Shown piece by piece: positions 33,486-42,474 of a stretch of 58,526 nt of DNA. Source of the stretch: Actinomadura darangshiensis. Its GTDB lineage: Bacteria > Actinomycetota > Actinomycetes > Streptosporangiales > Streptosporangiaceae. The position numbers and the translations under genes were made by a program. Positions within the stretch are counted from its first letter, which is position 1, and the number at the start of each line of letters is the position of its first letter. The notes under the pieces are model-generated. The model searched no databases. It worked only from the letters and a program-made list of their open reading frames with translations, and had not been told where the DNA came from. The stretch spans positions 1 through 58,526 of the forward strand of contig NZ_SMKY01000020.1 of NCBI RefSeq assembly GCF_004349235.1. Direction: 5' to 3'.

Positions 33486-34892
33486 ATGCAGCCGTTCGAG
33501 CTGACGCTGGCCGAGGCGGCGGCGTCGATCTCCGCGGGACAGCTGTCGCCGGCGGAGCTGCTGGAGTCCGTCCTCGGGCGGGTCGCGGCGGTCGACGGAC
33601 GCGTCGGCGCCTTCGTCGAGGTGATGGCGGACCGGGCACGCGCCGCCGCGCGGGAGGCCGGAGCCGAGATCGTCCGGCGGGGGCCGCGCGGTCCGCTCCA
33701 TGGTGTCCCGGTGGCGATGAAGGACCTCTACGACATCGCGGGACTGCGCACGGGCGCCGGCTCCCGAGCCCGGGACGGGCATCTCGCCACCGCCGACTCG
33801 GCCGTGACGGAGCGGCTGGCCGGCGCCGGGGCCGTCCTGTTCGGCAAGGTGCGCACCCACGAGTTCGCGTACGGGTCGGCCACGCCGGGCACCCGCAACC
33901 CCTGGACGCTCCAGCACGTCCCCGGCGGTTCCAGCGGCGGTTCCGGGGCGGCCGTCGCGGCCCGCATGGCGCCGGTGAGCATGGCGACCGACACCGGCGG
34001 CTCGATCCGCGGACCTGCCGCGCACTGCGGGGTGACCGGCCTGAAGCCGACCTACGGACTGGTCCCGATGCGCGGGGTCGTCCCGCTGGCCTGGTCGCAG
34101 GACCACGCCGGCCCGATCGCGCGGACCGCGGAGGACATCGCCCTGGTGATGAACGCCGTCACCGGACCCGACGCACCCGACTTCACCGCGCGACTGCGCG
34201 GAGGGGCCGCCGGGCTCACGCTCGGCGTGCCGTCGGCGTTCTTCTTCGACGACTGCCATCCCGACGTGGAGGCGCTCGTCCGCGAGGCGATCGCGGCCCT
34301 GCGGGACGCCGGGGCGCGGGTCCGCGAGGTCCGGCCGCCGATGGTGGAGGACGTGTTCCCCGCACACATGACGATCATGGCGGCGGAGGCGGCCGCGTTC
34401 CACGGCGACCACCCGCACCGTCCCGGCGGCGGCTACGGCGAGGCGCTCGCGGCGACGCTCGCGGCGGGCCGGATGATCCCGGCCACCGACTACATCCAGG
34501 CGCAGCGGCTGCGCACCGAGGTCGTCCGCCGGTGGCGCGGCCTGTTCGACGAGGTGGACGTCCTGGTCGCGCCGGCGGTGGCGGCGCCGGCGGCCCGGTA
34601 CGGCGAGGACGTCGTGCGCTTCCCGGACGGATGTGTCGAGCCGGTGCTGACCGCGAACGCGCGCCTGAACTTCCCGGCCGACTTCACCGGGCTGCCCTCG
34701 CTCTCGGTGCCGTGCGGGTTCACCCGCGAAGGACTGCCGGCCGGCCTCCAGATCATCGGCCGGCCGCGCGGCGAGCCGGAGGTGCTGCGGCTCGGGCACG
34801 CGCACCAGGAGATCACCGACTGGGCCCGGCGCGCCCCCGGCCTCGGCTACGCGGAAGGCGTCGCGGCGCCCGCCGTCCGGGAGCCGGGGTAG
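33486..34892 (+). CDS. Amidase (amidase signature family)
   Basis: A 468-residue enzyme from ATG 33486. The Ser-cisSer-Lys triad is visible: Lys in VPVAMKDLYDIAG, the cis-Ser in GGSSGGSGAAVAA and the nucleophile in TDTGGSIRGPAA. It would hydrolyse an amide to an acid and ammonia. With its AtzG-like partner it forms an operon headed by a GntR-type site, so it probably releases an acid from an amide or ureido intermediate that enters the ring-degradation pathway. Its last 46 bases overlap the opposing GntR gene. Confidence 0.92.
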   Translation: MQPFELTLAEAAASISAGQLSPAELLESVLGRVAAVDGRVGAFVEVMADRARAAAREAGAEIVRRGPRGPLHGVPVAMKDLYDIAGLRTGAGSRARDGHLATADSAVTERLAGAGAVLFGKVRTHEFAYGSATPGTRNPWTLQHVPGGSSGGSGAAVAARMAPVSMATDTGGSIRGPAAHCGVTGLKPTYGLVPMRGVVPLAWSQDHAGPIARTAEDIALVMNAVTGPDAPDFTARLRGGAAGLTLGVPSAFFFDDCHPDVEALVREAIAALRDAGARVREVRPPMVEDVFPAHMTIMAAEAAAFHGDHPHRPGGGYGEALAATLAAGRMIPATDYIQAQRLRTEVVRRWRGLFDEVDVLVAPAVAAPAARYGEDVVRFPDGCVEPVLTANARLNFPADFTGLPSLSVPCGFTREGLPAGLQIIGRPRGEPEVLRLGHAHQEITDWARRAPGLGYAEGVAAPAVREPG

Positions 34893-35599
34893 GAGCCGCT
34901 GAGCCACAGCTTGTGGAGCCGCCTGAGGTACCGCTCCATCTCCTGGACGGCGCCGTCGGCGTCGCGCTGCCGGAACTTCGTCAGCAGCCTGCGGCGGGAC
35001 CGGAGCATGAAGTCGCTCTGCGTCGGCCCGACGCTGAGGACGATCTCACGCATCATCTCCATGAGCGACCGCATCATGATGGACATCAGCGGGTTCCCCG
35101 TCGCGTCGGCGAGCAGGTTGTGGAAGTCCAGATGGACGAGCGCCTTGCGCTCCCAGTCCTGCTCGTCGGTGAGCTTGGCCGCCACCTTCACGTTGTCGTC
35201 CAGGGCGGCGAGCTGCTCCTCGGTCATCCGCTCGCAGGCCACCCGCACGACGATCGACTCGATCCACAGGCGCGCCTCGGTGACGTCGGCGAGGGAGAAG
35301 TCGGTCAGGTAGAGCGTGTCCGACAGGCTGCGGGCCACCACGGAGGAGTCGGCGCGGGAGATGAACGCCCCGCCCGTCGCGCCCTTCTTCAGCGTGATGA
35401 GCCCGGAGATCTCCAGCATCCGCAGAGCCTCGCGGACGGTGTTGCGGCTCACGGCGAACTGCTCGGCGAGCACCCGCTCGGAGGGCAGCCGGTCGCCGGG
35501 CTTCAGCTCACCGCGCTGGATCAGATCGCGGATCTGCGCGATGATCTCGTCGAAGGCGCGGCGCGGTTTGGCCGGCCGGAACATCTGCTGCCCGGACAC
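34847..35599 (-). CDS. GntR family regulator, FadR subfamily (first of a tandem pair)
   Basis: A 250-residue regulator from GTG 35599 with GAGGAG eight bases in front. The winged helix RAFDEIIAQIRDLIQRGELKPGDRLPSERVLAEQFAVSRNTVREALRMLE occupies residues about 12-75 (in pieces: LKPGDRLPSERVLAEQF and SRNTVREALRMLE). An FCD ligand domain follows with the Asp/His metal pattern (LVHLDFHNLLADATGN). It is very similar to the next gene upstream, so they arose by duplication. It is the candidate reader of the TGGTnnnACCA sites in this block. Confidence 0.93.
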   Translation of the reverse strand: MSGQQMFRPAKPRRAFDEIIAQIRDLIQRGELKPGDRLPSERVLAEQFAVSRNTVREALRMLEISGLITLKKGATGGAFISRADSSVVARSLSDTLYLTDFSLADVTEARLWIESIVVRVACERMTEEQLAALDDNVKVAAKLTDEQDWERKALVHLDFHNLLADATGNPLMSIMMRSLMEMMREIVLSVGPTQSDFMLRSRRRLLTKFRQRDADGAVQEMERYLRRLHKLWLSGSYPGSRTAGAATPSA

Positions 35600-35627
35600 G
35601 TCGGTGGCTCCTCACTGGTCGGCGGGT

Positions 35628-36401
35628 TCAGTCCGCTGCGGCGGCCCCGCCGTGGGGCGTCTCCGGCTCGGCCGTGGAGTCGTCGAGCCAGAGGGCGTGC
35701 AGGCGGTCGAGGTAGCGCTCGATCTCGGCGGCGGCGCCGTCCGCGTCGCGGGCCGACAGGTGCTTGAGCAGCCGGCGCCGCGAGCGCAGCGTGAAGTCGT
35801 CCTGCCGCGGCCCGACGTTCTGGATCACCTCGCGCAGCACGCCGATCAGCGAGTCCATGATGATGACGAGGACGGGGTTGCCGGTGGCCCGCGCGAGCAG
35901 CCGCTGGAACTCCAGGTTGACCTGGGCCTTGCGTTCCCACTCGGCGGCCTTGACGAGCTTGGCGACCTCCTCGACGTTGGCCTCCAGCTCGGCGAGGCCC
36001 TCATCGGTGATGACCTCGCACGCGGCGACGGTCACCACGGTCGCGATCCGGCGGGTCGCGTCGGTGACGTCGGCCAGGGAGAAGTCGGTGAGCAGGAGCG
36101 CGTCGGTCAGGCTGCTGGTCACCACCGAGCTGTCGGCGCGGGAGATGAACGCCCCGCCGGTGGCGCCGCGCTTGAGCAGCACCAGGCCGGAGATCTCCAG
36201 CATCCGCAGTGCCTCGCGGACGGTGTTGCGGCTCACGGCGAACTGCTCGGCGAGCACCCGCTCGGAGGGCAGCCGGTCACCGGGCCTCAGCTCGCCGTTC
36301 TCGATGAGTGCGCGGATCTGGCCGATGATCTCGTCGAAGGCGCGCCGCGGGCGGGCCGGGCGGAACATCGACGTCGCGGTGGGCACGTCGCCCTGGGGCA
36401 T
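35628..36401 (-). CDS. GntR family regulator, FadR subfamily (second of a tandem pair)
   Basis: A 257-residue regulator from ATG 36401, chosen because AGGAG stands seven bases in front; an ATG at 36461 would add 20 residues. The winged helix is nearly identical to that of the paralogue (ERVLAEQFAVSRNTVREALR shared), so both should bind the same sites, while the FCD domain differs more (VNLEFQRLLARATGN lacks the His of the paralogue's LVHLDFHNLL). They may answer to different ligands. It is the 29-base-spaced upstream partner of the other GntR gene. Confidence 0.92.
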   Translation of the reverse strand: MPQGDVPTATSMFRPARPRRAFDEIIGQIRALIENGELRPGDRLPSERVLAEQFAVSRNTVREALRMLEISGLVLLKRGATGGAFISRADSSVVTSSLTDALLLTDFSLADVTDATRRIATVVTVAACEVITDEGLAELEANVEEVAKLVKAAEWERKAQVNLEFQRLLARATGNPVLVIIMDSLIGVLREVIQNVGPRQDDFTLRSRRRLLKHLSARDADGAAAEIERYLDRLHALWLDDSTAEPETPHGGAAAAD

Positions 36402-36454
36402 GGTCGGCTCCTGGAGCCGTCCGGTCGGCATCGACCGGCCGGCGCTGTGGTCAA

Positions 36455-36465
36455 TGGTCATGCCA
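36455..36465. promoter_or_regulatory. Weak GntR site before the GntR pair
   Basis: TGGTcatGCCA differs from TGGTnnnACCA by one base. It lies about 54 bases upstream of the preferred GntR start at 36401 and could serve autoregulation. It overlaps the alternative ATG at 36461. Confidence 0.4.
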
Positions 36466-36488
36466 ATGCTACCGCCGGTACGCGGCGT

Positions 36489-37697
36489 TCAGGGTCCGCT
36501 CGCGGGCCCCGCCGCGGCGGAGCCGTCCGCGAGCAGCCCGTCGATCCGGGCCTCGGAGTACCCGGCGACACGGGCGAGCAGGTCGCGGGTGTCGGCGCCG
36601 AGCGCGGGAACGGCCAGGGGGCGCCCCCGGCCGGATCCGGACGCGCCGCCGGCGGTGCGGAACGGCGTCGCCGTGACCAAGAACTCACCCGCCGGGTCGG
36701 CCGCGGCACGGAACGTCCCTTGCTCGCGCAGGACGGGGTCGGCGAGGTTGTCGGCCACGGTCCGGTAGCGGGCGCAGGGCACCCCGGCGGCCTCCAGCAC
36801 CCGCTCGGCCTCCGCGCAGGTGCGGGACCCGGCCCAGCCGTCGATCACGTCGCCGAGCAGGTCCCAGTTCCGCTCGCGCTCGCCGACCTCGGCGAACCGG
36901 GGGTCGGTGAGCAGGTCGGGGCGGCCGATCGCGGCGGCGAACGCCGCGAAGATCCGCTCCGAGATCGGCGCGACGACGATGTGCCCGTCCAGCGTCGGCG
37001 ACGGCCGGTACAGCGGCCGGGGCGAGACCAGCTCGGGCCACTGCGCCGCCTGCGTCTCGTACACCAGCAGCGAGAGCATCCCGTCCAGGAGGGGGACGTC
37101 GACATGGGAGCCGCGGCCGGCCGCCGCGCGCCCGCGCAGTGCCGCGAGCAGCGCGCCGAAGGCCAGCGCCCCGCCGAGGACGTCCGCGACGAACAGGCCG
37201 GTGGTGGGCGGCTCGGCCAGGCCGCGCTGGTGGCTCAGCATGGCGAGGTCGTATCCGGAGGCCGCCCCGATGATCGGCGCGTACGCGGGCCTCGCGCTGC
37301 GCGGGCCGGACTGGCCGAACCCGGAGATCGAGACGTACACGAGCATCGGGTTCAGCCGCTCGCACTCGGGATATCCGAGCCCGAGCCGGTCCATCACGCC
37401 CGGACGGCCGTTCTCCACCAGCACGTCGGCGCGGGCCACCAGGTCCCGGGCCGCGGCGGCGCCCGCGGCGGTGCGCAGGTCGAGCACGATGCTGCGCTTG
37501 CCGGCGTTGAGGTGGCCGAAGTAGGCGCTGTGCCCGTCCCGCAGCGGCCTTCGGCGGCGGATGTGGTCGCCGCCGGGCGGCTCGATCTTCCACACCTCGG
37601 CGCCGCAGTCGGCCAGCAGGCGGGTGCAGTACGGCCCGGCCATCATGCCGGTGAAGTCGGCGACCCTCAGCCCGGCCAGGCTCTGCTCCAACGTCAT
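36489..37697 (-). CDS. Class III CoA-transferase (CaiB/BaiF family), copy 1
   Basis: A 402-residue enzyme from ATG 37697 with GAGGAGG upstream. Family marks are VADFTGMMAGPYCTRLLADCGAEVWKIEPP (start of the fold), SAYFGHLNAGKRSIVLDL and the catalytic Asp in GLFVADVLGG, with RTAAGRGSHVDVPLLDGML-like GRGSHVDVPLLDG. It moves CoA between acyl groups. It is last of a leftward set: hydrolase, SDR, dioxygenase, amidohydrolase, acyl-CoA dehydrogenase, then this gene. It is closest to the copy at 44758. Confidence 0.92.
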   Translation of the reverse strand: MTLEQSLAGLRVADFTGMMAGPYCTRLLADCGAEVWKIEPPGGDHIRRRRPLRDGHSAYFGHLNAGKRSIVLDLRTAAGAAAARDLVARADVLVENGRPGVMDRLGLGYPECERLNPMLVYVSISGFGQSGPRSARPAYAPIIGAASGYDLAMLSHQRGLAEPPTTGLFVADVLGGALAFGALLAALRGRAAAGRGSHVDVPLLDGMLSLLVYETQAAQWPELVSPRPLYRPSPTLDGHIVVAPISERIFAAFAAAIGRPDLLTDPRFAEVGERERNWDLLGDVIDGWAGSRTCAEAERVLEAAGVPCARYRTVADNLADPVLREQGTFRAAADPAGEFLVTATPFRTAGGASGSGRGRPLAVPALGADTRDLLARVAGYSEARIDGLLADGSAAAGPASGP

Positions 37698-37729
37698 GTG
37701 GTCCTCCTCGCCCGCCGCGGGACGGCCGG

Positions 37730-38872
37730 TCAGCGCAGCACTTCGCGGGCGACGATGTTGCGCTGGATCTCGCTGGTGCCCTCGTAGATGGAGATGAGCC
37801 GGGCGTCGCGCACGTAGCGCTCGACCGGGTGGTCCTTCATGTAGCCGTGGCCGCCGAGGACCTGGAGCGCGGTGTTGGTGACCGACATCGCCGTCTCCGC
37901 CGCGAACAGCTTCGCCATCGAGGACAGCCGGGCCCGCTCGGACGCGGGCGCGCCCGTGTCGTAGGCGAGCGCGCAGTCCCACACGAGGCCGCGGGCCGCT
38001 TCGATGCGGGTCGCCATCTCGGCGAACTTCCAGCGCATGCCCTGGTAGTCGAGGATCGGGCGGCCGCCCTGCTGGCGCTCCTTGCCGTACTTGAGCGCGT
38101 AGTCGAACGCCGCGCGGGCGCCTCCGACGCCGAGGCCCGCGACGGTCGGACGGTTCTGGTGCAGGGCCTCCATCGCCGCCCGGAACCCCCGGCCCTCCTC
38201 GCCGATCATGTTCTCGGCGGGGACCCGCAGATCCTCCAGGACGATCTCGTTGTTGGGGACGCCGTGCTGGCCCATCTTGTCGTTGTGCCGGTCCACGACC
38301 CAGCCCGGCGAGCCAGTCTCGACGAGGAACGCGCTGATGCCCCGGGAGCGGGGCTCGTCGTTGGTGCGGGCGAACACCACGGCCAGGTCGGCGACGCTGC
38401 CCCAGGTGATGAACGACTTGCGGCCGTTGAGCACCCAGGACGAGCCGTCCTTGCGGGCCCGCGTCGTCATCAGCGCGGGGTCGGACCCGGCCTCCGGCTC
38501 GGTGATGGCGATGCACGTGAGCGTGGTGCCCTCGGCGAGCCGCGGCAGGATCCGCTGCTTCAGCTCCTGCGTCCCGGAGTCCATGAGCGCACGCACGACG
38601 ATGCTGTTCTGCCCGGCGAGCTGCGCCAGCGCCATGGACCCGGCCGCCGCGACCTCCTCCCGGGCGATGCAGTGCGACAGCAGGTCGGCGCCGGGGCCGC
38701 CGTACTCCTCCGGGACGGCCAGCTGCACCAGCCCCATCTCGGCGAACACGTCGACGAGCTGCTTGGGGAACTCGTCGGTGCGGTCCAGCTCGTCCGCGAT
38801 GGGCGCGACGTGGTCGGCGGCCATCCGGGCGACGGCGTCGCGGAACGCCTTGTGGTCGTCATCGAGGAACAT
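37730..38872 (-). CDS. Acyl-CoA dehydrogenase
   Basis: A 380-residue flavoenzyme. The FAD signatures are [20 protein letters not shown] and [23 protein letters not shown], with the Glu base in the late [15 protein letters not shown]. It oxidises an acyl-CoA to the enoyl-CoA and passes electrons to an electron-transfer flavoprotein. It stands between the amidohydrolase and a CoA-transferase gene, so a CoA ester made by the latter is the probable substrate. AAGGA lies before the ATG. Confidence 0.94.
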   Translation of the reverse strand: MFLDDDHKAFRDAVARMAADHVAPIADELDRTDEFPKQLVDVFAEMGLVQLAVPEEYGGPGADLLSHCIAREEVAAAGSMALAQLAGQNSIVVRALMDSGTQELKQRILPRLAEGTTLTCIAITEPEAGSDPALMTTRARKDGSSWVLNGRKSFITWGSVADLAVVFARTNDEPRSRGISAFLVETGSPGWVVDRHNDKMGQHGVPNNEIVLEDLRVPAENMIGEEGRGFRAAMEALHQNRPTVAGLGVGGARAAFDYALKYGKERQQGGRPILDYQGMRWKFAEMATRIEAARGLVWDCALAYDTGAPASERARLSSMAKLFAAETAMSVTNTALQVLGGHGYMKDHPVERYVRDARLISIYEGTSEIQRNIVAREVLR

Positions 38873-38908
38873 CGGTCCGTCCTTCTTTCTCCAGGGGTGG
38901 TACGCCGG

Positions 38909-39922
38909 TTAGGAAGCACCTGTCAGGAAGCAGTGCGCGTTGCGGGCGAGCGCCGACGGCCAGCCGGCGTCGTGGCCGGGCAGCACGCCGTCGCGCACCG
39001 CCCGTGCGACGGTCGCGCCGGGCGGGCGCTCGGCGGCGGTGAACGGGTAGTCGGTCCCGAGCACCAGCCGCCCGGGGCCGAAGACGCGGGCGGCCAGGCC
39101 GAGCGCGTCCGGGTCGTAGGTGAGGGTGTCGGCCCACATCCGGCCGAGCAGCTCGCGCGGCGACTCCGCGGCCAGCGCGTCCGGGCGGGGCAGCCGCTCC
39201 CAGCCGTGCTGCCACCGTCCCGCGATCATGGCGGTGCAGCCGCCGCCGTGCGCGAGGCAGACGCGCAGCCGCGGATGCCGGACGAGCAGGCCGCCGTGCA
39301 CGAAGGAGCCGGTGGCGAGCGTGGTCTCGACGGGCCGCGCCAGCCCGAACGCGAGCCCGCTGTGGGCGGTGCGGCCCGGCGCGAGGGGACTCGCCGGATG
39401 GACGAAGACGGCGGCGCCCAGCTCCTCGGCGGCGGCGAAGAACGGCGCGAGCCGGGGCGCGTGCAGCGGTGTCCCGGCCGCGTGCGTGCCGATCTCCACG
39501 CCGGCCAGGCCGAGCGGCCCCATGACGCGGCGCAGCTCGGCGACGGCGCGGCCGGTGTCCTGGAGGGCGACCGTCCCGAGCCCGGTGAAGCGTTCCGGTT
39601 CGGCCGCGCACAGCTGCGCGATCGCGTCGTTCTGCTCGCGTGCCAGCCGGTCGGTGACCGCCGGGTCCGCCTCGTACAGGAAGGTGAACGGGATCGGCAT
39701 CAGCACCTGGCCGCCGACGCCCGCCGCGTCCATCTCGGCGAGCCGGGCGCCGGCGTCCCAGCCGGGCGGGGTCAGCGTCCGCACCAGGGTCTCGTCCTGG
39801 AGGACGCGGCGGCGGTCCCCGTCCCGCTCGACCACCGGCCAGCCGGCCCGCCGGGCGGCCTCCGACGGAGGACCGGGGACGGCCGCCGGCAGGATGTGGG
39901 TGTGGACGTCGAGCATCGTCAC
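38909..39922 (-). CDS. Amidohydrolase family 2 protein (ACMSD/decarboxylase-like)
   Basis: A 337-residue TIM-barrel enzyme from GTG 39922, which overlaps the dioxygenase stop by four bases. The first metal motif is LDVHTHILP; later VFVHPASPL, VCLAHGGGCTAMIAG and LVLGTDYPF supply the remaining His and Asp ligands. The family includes ACMSD-type and resorcylate decarboxylases as well as hydrolases. Beside a ring-cleavage dioxygenase a nonhydrolytic decarboxylation of a ring-cleavage or aromatic acid intermediate is plausible. Confidence 0.88.
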   Translation of the reverse strand: MTMLDVHTHILPAAVPGPPSEAARRAGWPVVERDGDRRRVLQDETLVRTLTPPGWDAGARLAEMDAAGVGGQVLMPIPFTFLYEADPAVTDRLAREQNDAIAQLCAAEPERFTGLGTVALQDTGRAVAELRRVMGPLGLAGVEIGTHAAGTPLHAPRLAPFFAAAEELGAAVFVHPASPLAPGRTAHSGLAFGLARPVETTLATGSFVHGGLLVRHPRLRVCLAHGGGCTAMIAGRWQHGWERLPRPDALAAESPRELLGRMWADTLTYDPDALGLAARVFGPGRLVLGTDYPFTAAERPPGATVARAVRDGVLPGHDAGWPSALARNAHCFLTGAS

Positions 39923-40755
39923 CGTTTCGGGGGGACCCAGACGTTGGACGTCCACCGCCCGGCGGTCAGGGCACGCGGCCGGTAGTCCGGATCGGTGATC
40001 CTGGCGTGGTCGACGCAGCACTCCAGCGTCGTCGGGGCGGGCACCGCCTTGGCGTAGAAGCCCATCGAGCCGGACGTCGGGTGGCGCAGCAGGTCCCGGT
40101 CCAGTTCCCCGCCGTTCTCCAGCAGCGACGCGCGGGCCCGCATCAGGTCGTCCAGGTCGGGCATCAGGAAGCAGACGTGGTCCAGGTGCGGCTCACCGCG
40201 GCCGCCGCCGAGCACCAGCGCGTGGTGATAGCCGATGCCGCCGCGCAGGAAGACGGTCCGGCCGATCACCCGGTCGGACTCACGGAAGCCGAGGACCCGG
40301 GTATAGAAGTCGTAGGACTCCTCCAGGTCGGTGACCGCGACGACCGCGTGCAGCATCGTGTCGGGGCTGAACCAGCCGACCGGCTTGTTGGGGATGTGGC
40401 CGAGGCCCGTGACGAGTTCGACCTCGTAGCCGGAGGGGTCCCGGAACCGGAGCGCGGGGCCGCTCCACTCGCCCTCGTGCCGGGTGAAGGAGATCTTCTC
40501 CTCCTCCAGGCGCGCGGCGTAGCGCTCCAGATCCGCGTACTCGGTGAGCTCGAACGCCATCCGGCGGAGGCCGGGACGGTCCGCGCGGTGCAGCACGATC
40601 CAGTGGTGGTCGGTGCCGCCGCGCAGGTGGACGACGTCCTGCGACCGCTCGCTGACGGCGAGGCCGCCGATGCGCGTCCAGAAGTCCTCCGCCTCGCCGA
40701 GGTCGGTGACGTCCAGGGCCACGTAGCCAAGGCGCCAGGGAATGAGGTGTGTCAT
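39919..40755 (-). CDS. Two-domain extradiol ring-cleavage dioxygenase (VOC)
   Basis: A 278-residue type I extradiol dioxygenase-like protein with two VOC modules: WRLGYVALDVTDLGEAEDFW (about 7-26) and MLHAVVAVTDLEESYDFYTRVLGF (about 133-156). Possible Fe ligands are His in MLHAVVAV, His in PHLDHVCF and Glu in TTLECCVDH. It would open a catechol next to its hydroxyls. It lies in an operon with an SDR and a C-C hydrolase, which is the meta-cleavage set. AGGAG lies before the ATG. Confidence 0.88.
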   Translation of the reverse strand: MTHLIPWRLGYVALDVTDLGEAEDFWTRIGGLAVSERSQDVVHLRGGTDHHWIVLHRADRPGLRRMAFELTEYADLERYAARLEEEKISFTRHEGEWSGPALRFRDPSGYEVELVTGLGHIPNKPVGWFSPDTMLHAVVAVTDLEESYDFYTRVLGFRESDRVIGRTVFLRGGIGYHHALVLGGGRGEPHLDHVCFLMPDLDDLMRARASLLENGGELDRDLLRHPTSGSMGFYAKAVPAPTTLECCVDHARITDPDYRPRALTAGRWTSNVWVPPKR

Positions 40756-40781
40756 GCGGTTCTCCTGATGTCGGTCGGCGG

Positions 40782-41546
40782 TCAGAGCATCGCCGTGCCG
40801 CCGTTGACGCTGACGACCTGTCCGGTGATGAACCCGGCCTCCTCGGCCGCCAGGTAGGCGACGGCGGAGGCCACCTCGCCGACGGTCGCGAACCGGCCGA
40901 TCGGGACCAGCGCGGCGGTCTTGCGGTAGCGCTCGACGGCCTCGGGCGGCCGGGACAGCACGGTCGGTGTGTCGGTGCCGGTGGGCGCGACGGTGTTGAC
41001 GGTGATTCCGGACGGTGCGAACTCGCGGGCAAGGCCGGTGGTCAGCCCGTGCACGCCGCCCTTGGCAGCGTTGTACATGGCGTGGTCGTAGAGCCCGTTG
41101 CGGACGGAGTCGGCGCCGACGTTGACGATCCGGCCGTAGCCCGCCGCCAGCATGTGCGGCAGCGCGGCGCGGCAGCAGTGCACGGTCGTCCACAGGTTGC
41201 GGTCGACGGTCTCGCGCATCGACTCGGGGGTGTGGTCGAGGAACGGCTTGATGATGCCGCCGCCCGCGTTGTTGACCAGGACGTCCAGCCGTCCGAACCG
41301 GTCGATCGCGGTGTTCACGACTTCGTCGGCGCCTTCGCCTGATGACAGGTCCGCCGCCACGGCGACCCACTCCTGCGCTGTGTCGCCGGCGGCTTCGGCG
41401 ACGGCCTGCTTCAGCCCGTCCGCGCGGTCGGTCGCGACGATGTGCGCGCCTTCGGCGGCGAGCCGGGCGACGATGCCGCCGCCGATGCCGCCTGCCGCGC
41501 CGGTCACGACCGCTACCCGTCCCTCGAAGCGGGCTCCTGCCGGCAT
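40782..41546 (-). CDS. SDR family oxidoreductase (possible cis-dihydrodiol dehydrogenase)
   Basis: A 254-residue classical short-chain dehydrogenase. The cofactor motif is TGAAGGIGGGI, VNNAGGG follows, and the active site is YNAAK with Ser in NVGADSVRN. The late RFATVGEVASAVAYLAAEEAGFITGQ is standard. The gap to the hydrolase stop is one base (TGACATG). In a Rieske-type pathway this enzyme would oxidise a cis-dihydrodiol to a catechol with NAD, which the neighbouring dioxygenase cleaves. Confidence 0.93.
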   Translation of the reverse strand: MPAGARFEGRVAVVTGAAGGIGGGIVARLAAEGAHIVATDRADGLKQAVAEAAGDTAQEWVAVAADLSSGEGADEVVNTAIDRFGRLDVLVNNAGGGIIKPFLDHTPESMRETVDRNLWTTVHCCRAALPHMLAAGYGRIVNVGADSVRNGLYDHAMYNAAKGGVHGLTTGLAREFAPSGITVNTVAPTGTDTPTVLSRPPEAVERYRKTAALVPIGRFATVGEVASAVAYLAAEEAGFITGQVVSVNGGTAML

Positions 41547-41547
41547 G

Positions 41548-42411
41548 TCAGCGCCCGAGCATGAAGTCGAGGTGGACTCGGTTGAAGGTGTCGGCGTCCT
41601 CGAACTGGGGCCAGTGTCCGCAGTCCTCCATGACGGCGAACCTGGAGTCGGGCAGCCATCCGGCCACCCGCCCGCCCGCCTCGACCGGCGCCGTCGGGTC
41701 GTGGGTCGTCCAGAGCACGAGCACGGGGTGCGGCAGCGACCGCCACTGCTCCTCGGTGATCACATTCGTGCGCTGCGTCTCGGGGTCGGTGTGCCGGGCG
41801 AGGATCGCGGGCATCGCCTTGGCGAACTCCGGCTGCCGGTAGATGGCGAGGCGCGTCTCGACCAGGTCGTCGGTCACCTGGGACGGGTCGTGGACGAGGA
41901 ACTCCAGCCGCTTGCGGACGCTCTCCCGGGTGGGGTTCTCGACGGCCGCCATGGACAGCCGGGTGAGCCGCTCGATCACCTCGGGCGCCAGGTACAGCGC
42001 CGCGCCCGTGTTGAGGCAGAGCCGGTCGACGCGGTCCGGGTAGGTGAGCGCGAACCAGGAGGCGATGCCCGCGCCCATGGACTCGCCGCTGATGGACGCC
42101 TTCTCGATCCCCTCCGCGTCCAGGAACGCGCGCAGGTGCTCGACGTAGTCGAGGAATCCGTAGGTCTGGTCGGGCTTGTCGCTGAACCCGTGGCCCACCA
42201 TGTCGATGGAGTAGGTGTGGAAGTGCTCCGCGTGCGGTCCGAGGTTGCGGGTGTACGCCTCGGCGTGCCCGCCCGTCCCGTGGATGAAGACCAGGGCGGG
42301 GGATCCGGGGTCGCCCGCTTCCAGCACCCGGGTGGCGACGCCGCCGGCGTCCACCCAGCGCTGCGCGAAGGCGGTGCCGCGCAGATCCTGCCAGGGGCTC
42401 TCGTACCTCAT
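41548..42411 (-). CDS. Alpha/beta hydrolase, meta-cleavage product hydrolase-like
   Basis: A 287-residue enzyme from ATG 42411, set by AAAGGAGG. The nucleophile is Ser in SISGESMGAGIA, the oxyanion region is VFIHGTGGHA, and the His is in EDCGHWPQFEDADTFNRV. That last motif is the mark of the BphD/MhpC group of C-C bond hydrolases. It would split the ring-opened product of the extradiol enzyme. It is first of the leftward meta-cleavage operon, and a perfect GntR-type site lies just upstream. Confidence 0.9.
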   Translation of the reverse strand: MRYESPWQDLRGTAFAQRWVDAGGVATRVLEAGDPGSPALVFIHGTGGHAEAYTRNLGPHAEHFHTYSIDMVGHGFSDKPDQTYGFLDYVEHLRAFLDAEGIEKASISGESMGAGIASWFALTYPDRVDRLCLNTGAALYLAPEVIERLTRLSMAAVENPTRESVRKRLEFLVHDPSQVTDDLVETRLAIYRQPEFAKAMPAILARHTDPETQRTNVITEEQWRSLPHPVLVLWTTHDPTAPVEAGGRVAGWLPDSRFAVMEDCGHWPQFEDADTFNRVHLDFMLGR

Positions 42412-42422
42412 GAAACCTCCTT

Positions 42423-42462
42423 TGGTTGGACCATTGTTATGTCCGGTCTTTATCCATGTCAA
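42423..42462 (-). promoter_or_regulatory. Meta-cleavage operon promoter with perfect GntR site
   Basis: On the minus strand TTGACA (42462-42457) is a consensus -35, with CATAAC or TAACAA as a weak -10. TGGTtggACCA (42423-42433) lies just downstream, 12 bases before the hydrolase ATG. Confidence 0.65.
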
Positions 42463-42474
42463 TGACCACGGCGC

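Noticed and set aside
36489..38516. One long frame that would fuse the CoA-transferase to upstream sequence
   Set aside because: The upstream part is shadow sequence of the acyl-CoA dehydrogenase gene. ATG 37697 with GAGGAGG gives the normal family start.
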